Of a stretch of DNA of 64,000 nucleotides, positions 35,301 to 43,766 are shown in pieces; the stretch's first letter is position 1; each line of letters starts with the position of its first letter. Origin of the DNA: Erythrocercus mccallii (taxonomy: Eukaryota; Chordata; Aves; Passeriformes; Dicruridae); assembly GCA_013397435.1 (NCBI GenBank), contig VZRG01001642.1:1-64000 (forward strand), in the 5' to 3' direction. The position numbers and the translations under genes are program-made. The notes under the pieces were generated by a model. That model was not told where the DNA came from, did not search any database, and was given only the letters and a program-made list of their open reading frames with translations.

Positions 35301-37999
35301 TGGATCTTTTTTCCTCCTTTTCAAGCTTTAATTTGTGTTGTATTTCCTTTCATTTCTCTTCCTACTTTTACAGAGCCAATTTCAGAATACTCAGCAGTTG
35401 TGTAAGAGGAATTATAGTCTTGATGCAAGCTCAGCCACAGAGGTGGTAACTATTAGTTACTTACCTCTGCTATGAGTACAGTCTATCAAAGTGGTCTTAA
35501 CAGCTCTTCTTTTGAATGTAATGAAAAGAAGCTCTCATATTTTAGCACTTTCAGTCTTTTCTTTTGTTCTGGCAAATATCTACTTTTTCCATATATATTT
35601 TGGTCAGTTTTAAATATATAGTAACACCAATTCCCTTTGAGTGATTATTCATTTACATGATGGAAACACATAGATTTAAGAACTCAAAAGCATAGGAATT
35701 TTTAGCCTTCACTGTAACATATAAATGCACTTTACCCATGTATGCTGCCTGAATGTGCCACAGGAGTAAAACACACCCCTTCTTCTTTTTTATATGGAAC
35801 TGAGTCATAACTGTTTTCATGCCATAGCACCTAAAGAGTCCTAGGCCACAGTATTTTCTGACTACTCTTCAGTTAATGCTAGGGGTAAAAATTGGATCTT
35901 TTACTTCAATGGGCTTTTCTAAGATTTCCTCAATCAAAATATCTAGCTTCAAACCACATTGTGCATGAGAGTACATAATATCATTCCAACTGCATCAAAT
36001 GCTTGAATTCTTGGAGGAAAATCATAATTGATGAATATTCAATCTGTCAGGGCTTCAGATGTGACAGTAAAAAAGCCATTTAGAAAAGCCACAATGTTGC
36101 CTTTTTGGTAGGAGTAACTGGTGGAGACAATGGACCTGATAAATTTGGTTTTATTTTCACAGTAAAAGAAACAGTGTTATATGACTTTAGATCATGACCA
36201 TAGATATCAGGAGAGAGATACCATGTGATCAACAGAGATGGCATTTGACTTCTCTGCAGTCAAATCTCTCCCAGCTCATGGCCAAATAATTTTCTGTTAG
36301 TCTCTGGTGACTGCTGAAAATGCAGATCATGAACAGAAAGCACTAACCTGTAGAATGAACATCTATATTGACAGATGCTGGGGAAAAAAACCCTGTGCTC
36401 TTTATGCATACATTTGTGGTCCGTTGTTCTTCTCTGTCCTCTTTGGCTACAGTTTGTGTTTGTGAGCCTTAGGGAAAAGAATTTTTCCTCTTTCTTTTGA
36501 AATGATAAAAGAAACCAGAAGAAAAAAATCTGTGGGTATCAGTTGCTGAAGACAGACTGCAAAAAATAAACAAAAAAGTTGTATCAATGCTTCTCTCACC
36601 ACACTTTCTAGCTCTTGGCTTGTGAGCTAGCCCTCAACTAGTGAGATGGGTTTCCCTTTTTGCAACAGTTTTGACAGCAAGAAGGTGCAGCTAATTCTAA
36701 AAGCCGTTAATGCAGCATGCTTGAACATTTATGCAGCCATCATGTCCATATGAGCAATAAATCCTGAAATCTACCTGTGTAAAGTTTATTTCCTTTTAAC
36801 TAATTGTCATTGCACCTTCCATTTTTCACTTTTAGATTCACTCATGTGAGAAATTTAACTGTTTTCTAAATCAACATTAATCTAATGCAACTACTTCCTA
36901 TACTTCAGACAGTAAAAGGAATTGAAAGAAGACATAAATATTATTAAATTGAAGGTACTCAGATTAAAAGTTCAGTGGTAATATATATTGAATAAATAAT
37001 AAATATTGGCTAAAAAATTTCTACAGGAATGGAGGATGGATAATAGTATCCAAGATTTTGACAGTTTTAAAACTAGTTTAGAAGCCTCGGCATTATTCCA
37101 ACCCCAGCTGAGGACTGAAAGCGTTATTTAAGAGATTAGTGTAAAAAGAATAAAAGCCATTTGGATATGTGGTCAAAAATACCACTATACAAGCCAAGTC
37201 ACTTCCAGTACATCAAACCATAATCAGTTCTTTCCACTGGCCCATTTTGTGTATTCTGTTTAACATCTGAGATACACCAAAATCCCAGGCACTGCAAAAC
37301 CTATAGAAAAAGAGTGGAAGTGCCGTGGTTATTTTGTATTTTGCCATCCTATATCATGAGTTTTGATTAAAACTTTTCTCCTTTGAGTTTTTCAGTTTCC
37401 GTGAAGAAGCTGTCACAGAGAATACAAACCAAAACTCAAACCTGAGCAGTGGCTCTAACAGCAGTCATTCAGGAAACACTTGTGCTTTCCTCAGTACACC
37501 ACTTTTGTTCCCACTGTCTCTGACCATATGAGGCATACAGAAAAATGGCTGATCTTTACTTTGTATAGAGTATTATTTTATTAAATAAAGTGTGCTGGTA
37601 GGCTGGAATTCAAATTTCAGTTATGTAAGGGTATAGTGGAAATGGAGGGGATTTTTCATCAGTGGTTTTTATGCTCATGTAGATTATTTTAATGTCTTTG
37701 TCACCCTTTTCTACTGTCATTTAAGAATATTCTATTTAAGAACTTGGTGTATGTGCCAACACTAGTAATTTCCTTTTTATTTAATTTCTTTAATTTCAGA
37801 TAACTCTTGGAGTGATCCAGTAGAAGTGACAGCACTTTATTCATTTGAAGGACAACAGCCAGGTGACTTGACTTTCAAAGCTGGAGACAAAATCACAGTG
37901 ACAACTAAAACAAATTCCCAGTTTGATTGGTGGGAAGGAAGAATAGGAGGAAAAACTGGCATCTTTCCAGCCAATTATGTTGCCATAACTAACAACTAA
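5252..37999 (+). CDS. SH3YL1: SH3YL1, SYLF + SH3 domain protein (exons 2-10, spliced)
   Basis: Phosphoinositide-binding adaptor; in mammals its SYLF domain binds membrane inositol lipids and its SH3 domain recruits partners in dorsal-ruffle formation and NADPH-oxidase regulation (family knowledge). Joining nine exons gives one open frame of 341 aa (335 with the alternative donor), against about 342 in human. Seen in the translation: an N-terminal amphipathic stretch beginning NNPIPSNLKSEAKKAAKIL; the SYLF core with ARGGSGIV (61-68), WSAPSAIGIAGLGGGFEIG (77-95) and GGNLTLGGNLTVAIGPLG (117-134); a proline-rich linker (about 233-257); and an SH3 domain (about 283-337) with ALYSF, DWWEG and GIFPANYV. 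Every internal junction has GT/AG and a matching phase. The initiator A is supplied by an unseen upstream exon. The 3' neighbour expected from mammalian synteny (FAM110C) was not found in the window. Confidence 0.96.
6253..6409 (+). mobile_element. Very short solo-LTR-like element in intron 2
   Basis: It starts TGTTG and ends CAACA, an inverted terminal pair of LTR type. In between are two CCAAT boxes (6272-6276 and 6301-6305), TATAAAAGG (6331) and AATAAAGCC (6355), in the order U3-R-U5 would require and in only 157 bp. No matching target-site duplication was found at these exact ends (CACAGG before, GCGACA after), so the boundaries or the call may be off. It is in the sense direction of SH3YL1. 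No internal retroviral genes are nearby. Confidence 0.45.
6331..6337 (+). promoter_or_regulatory. TATA box of the intron-2 LTR-like element
   Basis: TATAAAA, 26 nt downstream of a CCAAT box and 18 nt upstream of AATAAA. This spacing fits an LTR promoter. Whether it is active is unknown. Confidence 0.4.
6715..6828 (+). CDS. SH3YL1: SH3YL1 exon 3 (SYLF core, residues 38-75)
   Basis: The acceptor TTTCAG ends at 6714; the donor is AA|GTAAGT at 6829. It encodes HVIAKAKGLAVLSVIKAGFL, then VTARGGSGIVLARLPNG. The glycine-rich RGGSGIV is a hallmark of SYLF domains. Phase matches both neighbours: C|CA makes Pro38 and A|CC makes Thr76. Confidence 0.96.
6829..7314 (+). other. SH3YL1: Intron 3
   Basis: GT/AG intron of 486 nt, AT-rich. 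No repeat or RNA gene was recognised. Confidence 0.85.
7315..7379 (+). CDS. SH3YL1: SH3YL1 exon 4 (SYLF, residues 76-97)
   Basis: A 65-nt exon with acceptor ACGACAG ending at 7314 and donor GAG|GTATGG at 7380. It encodes WSAPSAIGIAGLGGGFEIGI-E. WSAPSAIG is among the most conserved SYLF motifs, and the GLGGGFEIG turn follows. It ends in phase 0. Confidence 0.96.
7380..9938 (+). other. SH3YL1: Intron 4
   Basis: GT/AG intron of about 2.6 kb. About 7700-7760 faintly resembles antisense CR1 but is too eroded to call. Nothing else was recognised. Confidence 0.85.
9939..10051 (+). CDS. SH3YL1: SH3YL1 exon 5 (SYLF, residues 98-134 and two bases of 135)
   Basis: The acceptor TTTTATAG ends at 9938; the donor is AG|GTGGGT at 10052. 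It encodes VSDLVIILNHERAVEAFAKG, then GNLTLGGNLTVAIGPLG. SDLVIIL and the GGNLTLGGN glycine loop are typical SYLF features. It ends in phase 2, completing Arg135 with the next exon. Confidence 0.96.
10983..12044 (+). mobile_element. CR1 LINE, 5'-truncated, about 1.06 kb
   Basis: Sense-strand CR1 from the reverse-transcriptase C-terminal region (GTGGATCAGGGAAGGGCAG, GTTTGTGGATGATTCCAAAC) through the ACTGGCTGGACAAAG region to the terminal GATTCTGTG at 12036-12044. Many indels and stops; no intact reading frame. It lies in intron 5 in the gene's sense direction. Confidence 0.75.
12259..13045 (-). mobile_element. LTR-like element (probable solo ERV LTR)
   Basis: About 790 bp of GC-richer sequence with candidate terminal inverted bases TGCCTC (12259) and GAGGCA (ends 13045). 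On the minus strand AATAAA (12316-12321) lies about 60 bp from one end, as expected for R-U5. A GA-rich tract (12340-12400) would lie in the downstream U3/R part. No target-site duplication was seen at these ends, so the boundaries are tentative. No gag, pol or env-like frames. Confidence 0.45.
13172..13300 (+). CDS. SH3YL1: SH3YL1 exon 6 (SYLF, residues 135-177 and two bases of 178)
   Basis: The acceptor TTTCTTTCTAG ends at 13171; the donor is AA|GTAAGC at 13301. It encodes NLEGDVALRSSAAVYTYCKS, then RGLFAGVSLEGTCLIERKET and NR. YTYCKSRGLFAGVSLEG is the conserved C-terminal half of the SYLF domain. Phase 2 completes Lys178 with the next exon. Confidence 0.96.
13301..13999 (+). other. SH3YL1: Intron 6
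   Basis: GT/AG intron of 699 nt. No repeat or RNA gene was recognised. Confidence 0.85.
14000..14162 (+). CDS. SH3YL1: SH3YL1 exon 7 (end of SYLF; two possible donors)
   Basis: The acceptor TTGTATCAG ends at 13999. It encodes FYGQDIRASAILLGDVPFPA, then a helix ending in YENEKQKNNPGKS. Two phase-0 ends are possible: TCT|GTAAGG (exon end 14144) and AGG|GTTTGT (exon end 14162). The longer form adds VRKQRR, which lines up without gaps with AREQRK at the same place in the human protein and gives 341 aa against about 342. I favour 14162 for that reason; 14144 has the better intronic donor bases. The 5' end and frame are secure; the 3' end is not. Confidence 0.85.
14163..14814 (+). other. SH3YL1: Intron 7
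   Basis: About 650 nt, starting at 14163 or at 14145 depending on the donor used. No repeat was recognised. Confidence 0.75.
14815..14887 (+). CDS. SH3YL1: SH3YL1 exon 8 (proline-rich linker)
   Basis: A 73-nt exon with acceptor ATAATTTAG ending at 14814 and donor CCAG|GTGAAA at 14888. It encodes VNDRPARPSSRPEPPKPTVR, then PTPP. It lies between the SYLF and SH3 domains and is rich in R-x-x-P and P-x-x-P patterns. Linkers of this protein are poorly conserved between birds and mammals, so its identity rests on splice signals, phase and position. Confidence 0.85.
14888..15671 (+). other. SH3YL1: Intron 8
   Basis: GT/AG intron of 784 nt as assembled. It contains the N at 15253 flanked by two identical 67-bp copies, so its true length is probably 68 nt shorter. 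Confidence 0.8.
15186..15320 (+). repeat. Perfect 67-bp tandem duplication flanking an N
   Basis: 15186-15252 and 15254-15320 are identical over all 67 bases, both starting AAGCCCCACAATACAATGG and ending GCTGGTCATAGT, separated only by the N at 15253. It lies in intron 8. Most likely an unmerged contig overlap. Confidence 0.95.
15672..15728 (+). CDS. SH3YL1: SH3YL1 exon 9 (linker, residues 257-275)
   Basis: A 57-nt exon with acceptor TCTTTCAG ending at 15671 and donor GTGG|GTAAGC at 15729. It encodes KKNTNKLYPELPNDYASV. The KLYPEL core is shared with the mammalian linker just before the SH3 domain. Phase 1 on both sides (Ala257 and Asp276 are split codons). A 22-kb intron follows. Confidence 0.88.
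16309..16331. repeat. (AT)n microsatellite
   Basis: An uninterrupted 23-bp AT alternation in intron 9, followed by more degenerate AT-rich sequence. Confidence 0.95.
24749..25054 (+). mobile_element. CR1 LINE fragment with internal deletion
   Basis: Sense CR1 coding region (CACACACCTGTCAGCTTGTG, GCCAGCCTGGCTTCACCAG, GGACAAGGAAAGGGCTACAG, ATGCCATTTATCTGGATTTC) joins directly at about 25020 to the CR1 3' end (AGGTCCCTTCCAAGCCAAGC, CATTCTTTGATT). The intervening CR1 sequence, normally about 1 kb, is missing. GAAAGTCATGGAACA also occurs twice in short succession. Confidence 0.8.
30695..30750. repeat. First copy of a dispersed direct repeat
   Basis: GAGCTCAGACAGAACCTAAA...CCTGACAGATC...TTTCAT resembles 31110-31157 (GAGCTCAAACAGAACCAAAA...CCTGACAGATC...CTTCAT), about 415 bp downstream, with a handful of substitutions. 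Confidence 0.75.
31088..31171. repeat. 14-bp perfect inverted repeat enclosing second copy of the direct repeat
   Basis: TCAATAAACCTTGA (31088-31101) and TCAAGGTTTATTGA (31158-31171) are exact reverse complements. The 56-bp spacer is mostly the second copy of the direct repeat at 30695. Confidence 0.8.
31920..32500 (-). mobile_element. CR1 LINE fragment, old subfamily
   Basis: ATGGCTGAGGCTGAAAAGAT, ATCTGGTCTAACCCCCTGCTC, CCTCCAAGGATGAAACTCTA, CACTCCAGGTGTGGCCAAGCC and the cue that follows are the reverse complement of the CR1 3' half. It is eroded; the exact 3' tail is missing and the distal end is approximate. Lies antisense in intron 9. Confidence 0.75.
37800..37999 (+). CDS. SH3YL1: SH3YL1 exon 10: complete SH3 domain and stop codon
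   Basis: The acceptor TTTAATTTCAG ends at 37799; the stop TAA is 37997-37999. The whole SH3 domain is in this exon: ALYSF (the ALYDY position), GDLTFKAGDKI, DWWEG and GIFPANYV. The conserved aromatic and proline residues of the peptide-binding face (Y289, W319, P332, Y335 in the 341-aa numbering) are all present. The protein ends ITNN. The upstream part joins in phase 1 to give Asp276. Confidence 0.97.
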
Positions 38000-38072
38000 A
38001 TTTGTACAGAATATAAATGTTGAGGCAGTAATATATTTACTCCAAAAAATATATTTTAACTTTTCAGATTTT

Positions 38073-38078
38073 AATAAA
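38073..38078 (+). terminator. SH3YL1: Proximal polyadenylation signal AATAAA
   Basis: Canonical AATAAA 74 nt after the stop codon, followed by a T-rich stretch. Use of it would give a 3' UTR of only about 100 nt. Confidence 0.45.
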
Positions 38079-38370
38079 ATGAGATTTTTGATCAATACTA
38101 TTCTAAAAAAAATATTAAGTGCTTTGAATGACCATAACTTTCCTCTAAATTTATTTCTTAAGTAAACATCAGATGATAGTCAATCCATGAGTTTTATTTT
38201 TGAGCAAATCGCCCCATAAAAAGTAACCCAATTTGTATTTAGTTTCAATTCTATCTTGCTATATGAATTAATTTTCTTTCATGAGGGGAAAATTGGAAAC
38301 AGTTTGGAATTAGACATGTTGAAAAAAATGTTTAACTTCTATTAAATTGTAACTTATGGTCTTTTTCTTT

Positions 38371-38376
38371 AATAAA
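38371..38376 (+). terminator. SH3YL1: Likely main polyadenylation signal AATAAA
   Basis: Canonical AATAAA with a T-rich upstream element (CTTTTTCTTT) and TGTCTGAGTTCTTT about 25 nt downstream, which fits a GU/U-rich cleavage element. Confidence 0.55.
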
Positions 38377-38418
38377 TGCTCTTAAATTTGCTTCAAATCA
38401 TGTCTGAGTTCTTTACTT

Positions 38419-38424
38419 AATAAA
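38419..38424 (+). terminator. SH3YL1: Distal polyadenylation signal AATAAA
   Basis: A third AATAAA 43 nt after the second, followed by a T8 run. It may be a back-up site. Confidence 0.35.
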
Positions 38425-38439
38425 TACAGATTTTTTTTC

Positions 38440-41255
38440 ACAGGTATGGCAGATAAAAGTGCCTTCATACTTGACTTTTTTAAAAGTCACTCTAGATACT
38501 GCATTTTTTTAGTAACTGCTTTACATCTGGTCTGTAATGTTTCTCATTGTTAGGCCTACAAAGACCTTTTTTAAAGCAACTCTGTGACAGTTAAGCAGTT
38601 AAGCTTCTCTGATATGTCTTATATTTCCCTCACCTTTGGAGAATTTAAGCACTTCTGAAAGTTTGTTTAGTGAAATGCATGAATAGTCCCTCAGAAAACA
38701 TATAGGCTTATCCTTGATTCCTGTAGGAACTTGTTCCACAGATCTCTCTATCCACTTGATAGAGAAATTTCTGGTTCACAAGTGAGCTTGAATTCTTCCT
38801 GCTTCTTCCCATTTAAAACTTTTTGAATGTTTAATCTTTAAGAAAAGAGCAACATAAAGTAAACTGCAGAGTAAATAGAGTATATTTATAATAGTAAGAT
38901 AGGGAAGACGTTTCTGTAGCATAGATCAGATAGTAATCTATAGCAGTATCATTCTCAGATTTCAACTTCCTTTTGAGTAAATTTGTAAATCATCTTCATT
39001 TTACAGATACAGATGCTGCCTTTAAAGTTGATGTGACAAATCAGAGCAGAGGTCAGAATGAGACTTTCCGTTTTTTAGAACCAGTTTAGTTACCTTCTCA
39101 ATGCTGAATATGCTGAATTTGCCTCTTATATGGAGTTAATGCCAAGATGATAATTATGCTCCATCAGTCTCAGTTTTTCCCCACTCGAAAATGTATTAAG
39201 TCCTTGTTTCTTTTAGGAGGACCAGAAATTTAGTACGTGTGATCTTTCCAGCAACCAAGTTATAGTTGATCTGTTATGATCCACTAATTTATCAGGTCAT
39301 CTTTAGCTTGAAGTTATCCCATCAGAATGGTAGGGCTAAGCCTAGTGTAGATGAAGACAGTTATTCAGATCTACTCATTGGCAAATGTTTCTGGATTTTT
39401 TTGAGACTGGGACAAAATACTTTTTGATGAACAAACTGGAAATGAGACAGAAGAGACTGAAACCATAGTCAAATGCATTTACAGCCTATCAGTGAAAATC
39501 CTTCATGTGCTTTGCGTCATAATTTAGACAGAAATCTGTCTTCAAATAGATACCACCGCCAAACAGATCCATACTGCTTGCATGTGTTTTTAGTAAATGT
39601 TTTCCAGCTAGTGGGAAAGAGTTATACAACCTCGTGTAGCTGCAGTGGAAATGCTAATATGTGACTTTAGAAGGATTGTAGCATCTGCCAGTTTGAGGTG
39701 AGAAAGCAGGTTCTGTGCTTACCTATCTTTGACAGACTGTATCAATTTCTCCTTAAGCCAGAAAACACCAAATAAGCCACCATCAGGACTCAGTGAACAG
39801 GATTTATAATAGTGTAATAGTCCCAGAAGCTAGATATTGTCACATATTCACAAAGAATAACTCCTGCATTTATGATATCCTGTTGCTGCACTTTAGTTAC
39901 ACAGTATAAGCTGAATCATCCACTAGCAAAATTCTGCTGTAATACTTCATTAGTCATTTCCAGAATGTTGGCTGCTTTTTCAGCCAGTGTACTTGCCTTT
40001 ATGTAGAGTTGTTAAAGCTTCTTAACTCATCTCAAGTGTCTTCTTCCATGAAACTGTCAGAATTTATGAACTTGCACAGTAAAATCTTTTTATTGTTTAT
40101 GTAAATTCAGTTTCTTGGATTGTCTTAGCTGAGTTTGGGGAAAAATGAGGATTGTCTAACCTCAGTGTTCATGATAGTCTGTAGACTCTGTAGGATATCA
40201 CTGATTAATTACTAAATCCCAGCTGCATTTTGAGGGGGAAGTACTAAATGAAAAGCATATCTTATGACTGGAATGTGTCTTACTTCATTTAAATGTAATA
40301 GAAGAAAGAGAAGATTCAGTCAAAAAAAAACCCCTTGAAGCACTGTAGAACTCTGCTGCCTGATTCCAAATGTCATTGACACAGGCTGGATCAGCTCACA
40401 TCAGTGGGCTTAGGCTAATTCCAAAAGTGTTTTTGCATTAAAAACACTTTACAGTAAAAGGCACTCTGCACATTTCAGTAAACTAAGAGCTCTGTAAGGA
40501 ACAGTGGTTGTATCTCAGGTTCTCTGCAGTAGGTCTAGGAACAAAAACCTAGAGATACACAGAGTCACCCATGAGACACGTTCTAGTAAGAGAGGTTTTC
40601 CATCAGTGAATATCCATGTATGTGTTCCTTTGCTACAGGATGCCTGACCTATCCAGAAGAAAGATGCTGAAGAAGATGGTGCCTCTGGCACAAAGTATTT
40701 AATCAGTTACAAGGTGCCTGGTATCCAGCTGTTAGTGGGAGTTGGGAGGATATATATCTGCAGCACCAAATCAGTGGGAATCTGTACTGCAAGAAAAAAA
40801 TGAGTTACAGAGCCATGGGATTCTCTCAAGGGAATATTTAGTAAAAGGTACAGAGATTACAAGTGAAGTATTTCTCCTGTATGTTGTGCAGGTTCAGTTT
40901 ATCATCCTGCTTTTATAAGCAGTTATCTTCAACATGTAAAACAACTATTTTTATAAATGAGAAAACAGTAATTTCTATACATACAGTAGAGGTAATTCCC
41001 ATACTTATTTTGTGATTATATTTATATATGGCAGCTCAGTTTCCTATCAGTCCTCATAGGCTTTATTTTGAGCAAGATGATTCCTGAAGGGTCATAGTTA
41101 GGACTATGTGCTCTGTGTTCAACACAAAAACCATGTGCAACTATTGTTAAAAGATCTTTCTTCCACATCCATTTTAATTAATGCATCCACTTAATTTACT
41201 ACTTAAAATAGTATCTATGGTTTCAGAGATTTAAAATCTTGTTTTGAAAATCTTT
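38440..41255. other. Intergenic, nothing recognised
   Basis: AT-rich unique-looking sequence with no conserved open frame, RNA gene or repeat that I recognise. Confidence 0.6.
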
Positions 41256-42212
41256 TTTAGTTTATTGAGAACTGGCTAAACAGCAGATCCCAAAGGGTTG
41301 TAATGAGTGGCATGGGGTATAGTTGGAGGCCTGTTACTAGTGGTGGCCCCCTAGGTTCAGTATTGGGCTTCAGTATTTTTTAATTTACCAAAACTTATTT
41401 GTTCCTGACTTGGATGAAGGGGCAGATGCATCCTTAGCAAATTACCTGACAATACAAATCTGTGAGGAGTGGCTGGTACCCCAGAGGGCTGTGCAGCCCT
41501 TCAGAAGGACCTCAGTGGGTTGGAGAGATGAGCAGAGAACTGTGAAATTCAACAAAGGCAAGTGCAGGTGCAAGTGCACTTGGGGAGGAACAACCAACAC
41601 AAGCCGGGGACTGATCTGCTGGGAAGCAGCTCTGTGGAGAAGGACCTGGGGGTCCTGGTGGACAACAAGCTGCTCATGAGCCAGTAGTGTGTCCTTTTGG
41701 CCAAGAAGGCCAAAGGTATCCTGGGGTGCATTGGGAAGAGCTTTGCCAGCAGGTCACAGGAGGTGATCCTGTCCTTCTACTGCACCTGGTGAGGAACATC
41801 TGGAGTGCTGTGTCCAATTCTGGGCTTCTCAGAACAAGAGAGATGTGGAGCATCTGGAGTGGGTCCAATAGAGGGCTACAAAGATGATTGAGGGACTGGA
41901 ACGTCTCTCATGAGGAAAGGCTGAGGGAGCTGGGCCTTTTAGCCTCCAGAAGAGATGACTGAGAGGAGACCTCATCAGTATCTGAAGGAAGGATGTCAGA
42001 CAATGTTTCCAGGCTCTGCTCTGTGTTGCCAAGCAACAGGACAAGAAATGAGCAGAAACTGATGTGCAGTGCAGAATGTTCCACCTGAACATGAGGAAGA
42101 AGTTCTTTACTTTGGAGGTGACTAAGCACTGGATCAGATTGCTCAAAGAGGCTGTGGAATCCTGTGTAGTATGCTCTAGGATGACCCTGCTTGAGTGGGA
42201 ACTTGGACCAGA
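41256..42212 (+). mobile_element. CR1 LINE, 5' part of a host copy interrupted by another CR1
   Basis: Sense CR1 from GAGAACTGGCTAAACAGCAG and CAGATCCCAAAGGGTTGTAA through GACTTGGATGAAGGGGCAGA, GAGAAGGACCTGGGGGTCCTG, GGCTGAGGGAGCTGGGCC and ACATGAGGAAGAAGTTCTTT to TTGGACCAGAT. It contains remnants of the end of the reverse-transcriptase frame (for example VEKDLGVLVDNK) broken by stops and frameshifts. It resumes at 42561 after a nested insertion. Confidence 0.88.
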
Positions 42213-42560
42213 TCACAGAATCAGCTTGGAAGGGACCCACAAAGATCTCCGCCCCTGCTCAGCACCATCCTCAAGAGTGCCCAAATGTTCAAATGCTTCT
42301 TGAGCTCTGTCCAGCTGGTGCTGTGAATACTTCCCTCAGGAGCCTGTTCCAGTGTCCAAACACCCTCTGGGTGAAGAAACTTTTCCTGATACCCAACTTA
42401 AACCTCCCCTGACACAAATTCAAGCCATTCCCTCAGGTCCTGTCACTGGTCACCACAGAGAAGAGATCAGTGCCTGCCCCTCCTCTTCCCCTTATGAGGA
42501 AATCATAGGTAGACTTCAGTGAGGTCTCCCCTCACTCTGCTGTTTACCAGGCTGAACAGA
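42213..42560 (-). mobile_element. CR1 LINE nested inside the CR1 at 41256-42611, opposite orientation
   Basis: CACAGAATCAGCTTGGAAGG (3' end of CR1, reverse complement), then GAGCCTGTTCCAGTGTCC, ACCCTCTGGGTGAAGAAAC and CCAGGCTGAACAGAG. This is a 5'-truncated antisense CR1 of about 350 bp sitting between TTGGACCAGAT and GACC...CTTCCAACC of the host copy. Confidence 0.85.
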
Positions 42561-42611
42561 GGACCCACTATGATTCCTTCCAACCAGACCCAGACTGTGA
42601 TTCTGTGATTC
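42561..42611 (+). mobile_element. 3' end of the interrupted host CR1
   Basis: GATTCCTTCCAACCAGACCC, then GATTCTGTGATTC at 42599-42611, the CR1 terminal 8-mer repeat. It completes the sense copy broken at 42212. Confidence 0.85.
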
Positions 42612-42883
42612 CTAATGTATCTTGGGCAGCTTACATAATTTTGTCCCTTTATGTTTGTTTGTGATACTTGAAATATATGACCAAAACCATAATTAGACAG
42701 TGTTCAGATTCTGTTCTTTATGATACATTAAAAAAGAAAAAAAAAATCTGTTCCTTTACTAGTGTTTTAGCTTTAACTCATGATTTTAAAAGTTACTTTG
42801 GTAATAGGTATAACTGGAAAACTTTTCACCTCCATTCATTTTTTTTTCTTTCAGGCCATTGCAGACCAAAAAATATTTCTGTT

Positions 42884-43514
42884 TGTCTTGGTTTAGGGCA
42901 AATTTGGGAGGAAACCTCCGAAGGGGTTCCTCTGGAAGGCAAACCCAAACGGCCCCTCCCCCCTGCCAGCCCGGGAAAAGGAAACTTCCTTAGAGAAGAG
43001 TGGAAAAAGCTATTTATTTAACAAAGATATCTACAAGGACAAAGAATGAATAATATGAAACAATAAAAGAATAATGAAACAATAAAACCTCTTGCTGCTC
43101 TGAAGAGGGATGGCAAACTGAGAAAAGTCCTTGCCGTGGTGTAGCTCAGTCTCTGTCCCACCAGAGGTTCAGGCCCAGGGGGGCCGCAGGTGCGAGCCCT
43201 CGATGCTCCTTTGGGTTTTCAGTCCACAGCAGATTTAAAGTCTCAAGAAAAGGAAGAAAAAACAGTCCAGGGTTTCTTCTCTGCCTCAGCTAGCTAAACT
43301 AACTAACTAAGAGCACAGAACCTCCGCCGCCGTCCCTGTCGCCAGGAACACACCGTCGGAGTAAGGAATGTCCGGGGGAGTCAGGGACAAACAAACTCCG
43401 CGCTTCTTTCCCTGGTTCACGCTCAGAATCAGTCTTAAAGGTACAGGACTCAGTATACAGCAGTAACAGAACAGACGATTGGGGATACAGGCATCATAAA
43501 GTCACCCTACAACA
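42884..43514 (-). mobile_element. Solo LTR of an endogenous retrovirus, intact ends and TSD
   Basis: A 631-bp element starting TGTCTTGG and ending CTACAACA, flanked on both sides by the identical 5-bp CTGTT (42879-42883 and 43515-43519). It is far richer in G+C and CG dinucleotides than its surroundings (for example around 43324-43405). On the minus strand an AATAAA (43013-43018) lies 129 bp from the end, so I infer minus orientation. A 5-bp duplication fits several avian ERV groups, including class III/ERVL-like ones. No internal viral genes are present, so it is a recombined solo LTR. Confidence 0.85.
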
Positions 43515-43692
43515 CTGTTATGTGCAGATGTAAAGTTCCACCATTGCTAATATCTCCAGGTCTTCAGCAACAAGTAAACATGTAATCCCACTCTCCCTTC
43601 TCATATCAAGCCAAACACTCCTGTTTATTGAACCTTTCACAAAATCCTCTCAGGCTGGTCTTTCTTAAATGTTCTGTTTCACTCTTTCTGTA

Positions 43693-43694
<2 letters not shown>

Positions 43695-43722
<28 letters not shown>
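43695..43722. repeat. (CA)14 microsatellite
   Basis: Fourteen uninterrupted CA units, 15 bp before a perfect palindrome. Confidence 0.97.
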
Positions 43723-43723
<1 letters not shown>

Positions 43724-43736
43724 GCACATAGAGTAG

Positions 43737-43766
43737 TTATTTTGCCTAGGACCCTAGGCAAAATAA
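43737..43766. repeat. Perfect 30-bp palindrome (14-bp arms, 2-nt spacer)
   Basis: TTATTTTGCCTAGG (43737-43750), AC, CCTAGGCAAAATAA (43753-43766). The arms are exact reverse complements. Confidence 0.95.

Larger units (their letters stand above)
15729..37799 (+). other. SH3YL1: Intron 9 (22 kb)
   Basis: The longest intron of the gene. It carries an (AT)n tract (16309-16331), a sense CR1 with an internal deletion (about 24749-25054), an inverted/direct repeat complex (30695-31171), an antisense CR1 (about 31920-32500) and T/C-rich stretches at about 28200-31050. No exon-like open frame with recognisable homology was found. Confidence 0.85.
38000..38440 (+). other. SH3YL1: SH3YL1 3' UTR
   Basis: AT-rich sequence directly after the stop codon with three AATAAA hexamers (annotated separately). 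The end is inferred: the middle signal has a GT/T-rich downstream stretch (about 38400-38415) and is the most likely main site, giving a short 3' UTR of about 0.4 kb. Confidence 0.6.

Noticed and set aside
41410..42303. Several open frames of 60-110 codons on both strands
   Set aside because: All lie in the nested CR1 pair. The sense ones are broken pieces of the CR1 reverse-transcriptase region and are recorded as mobile elements.
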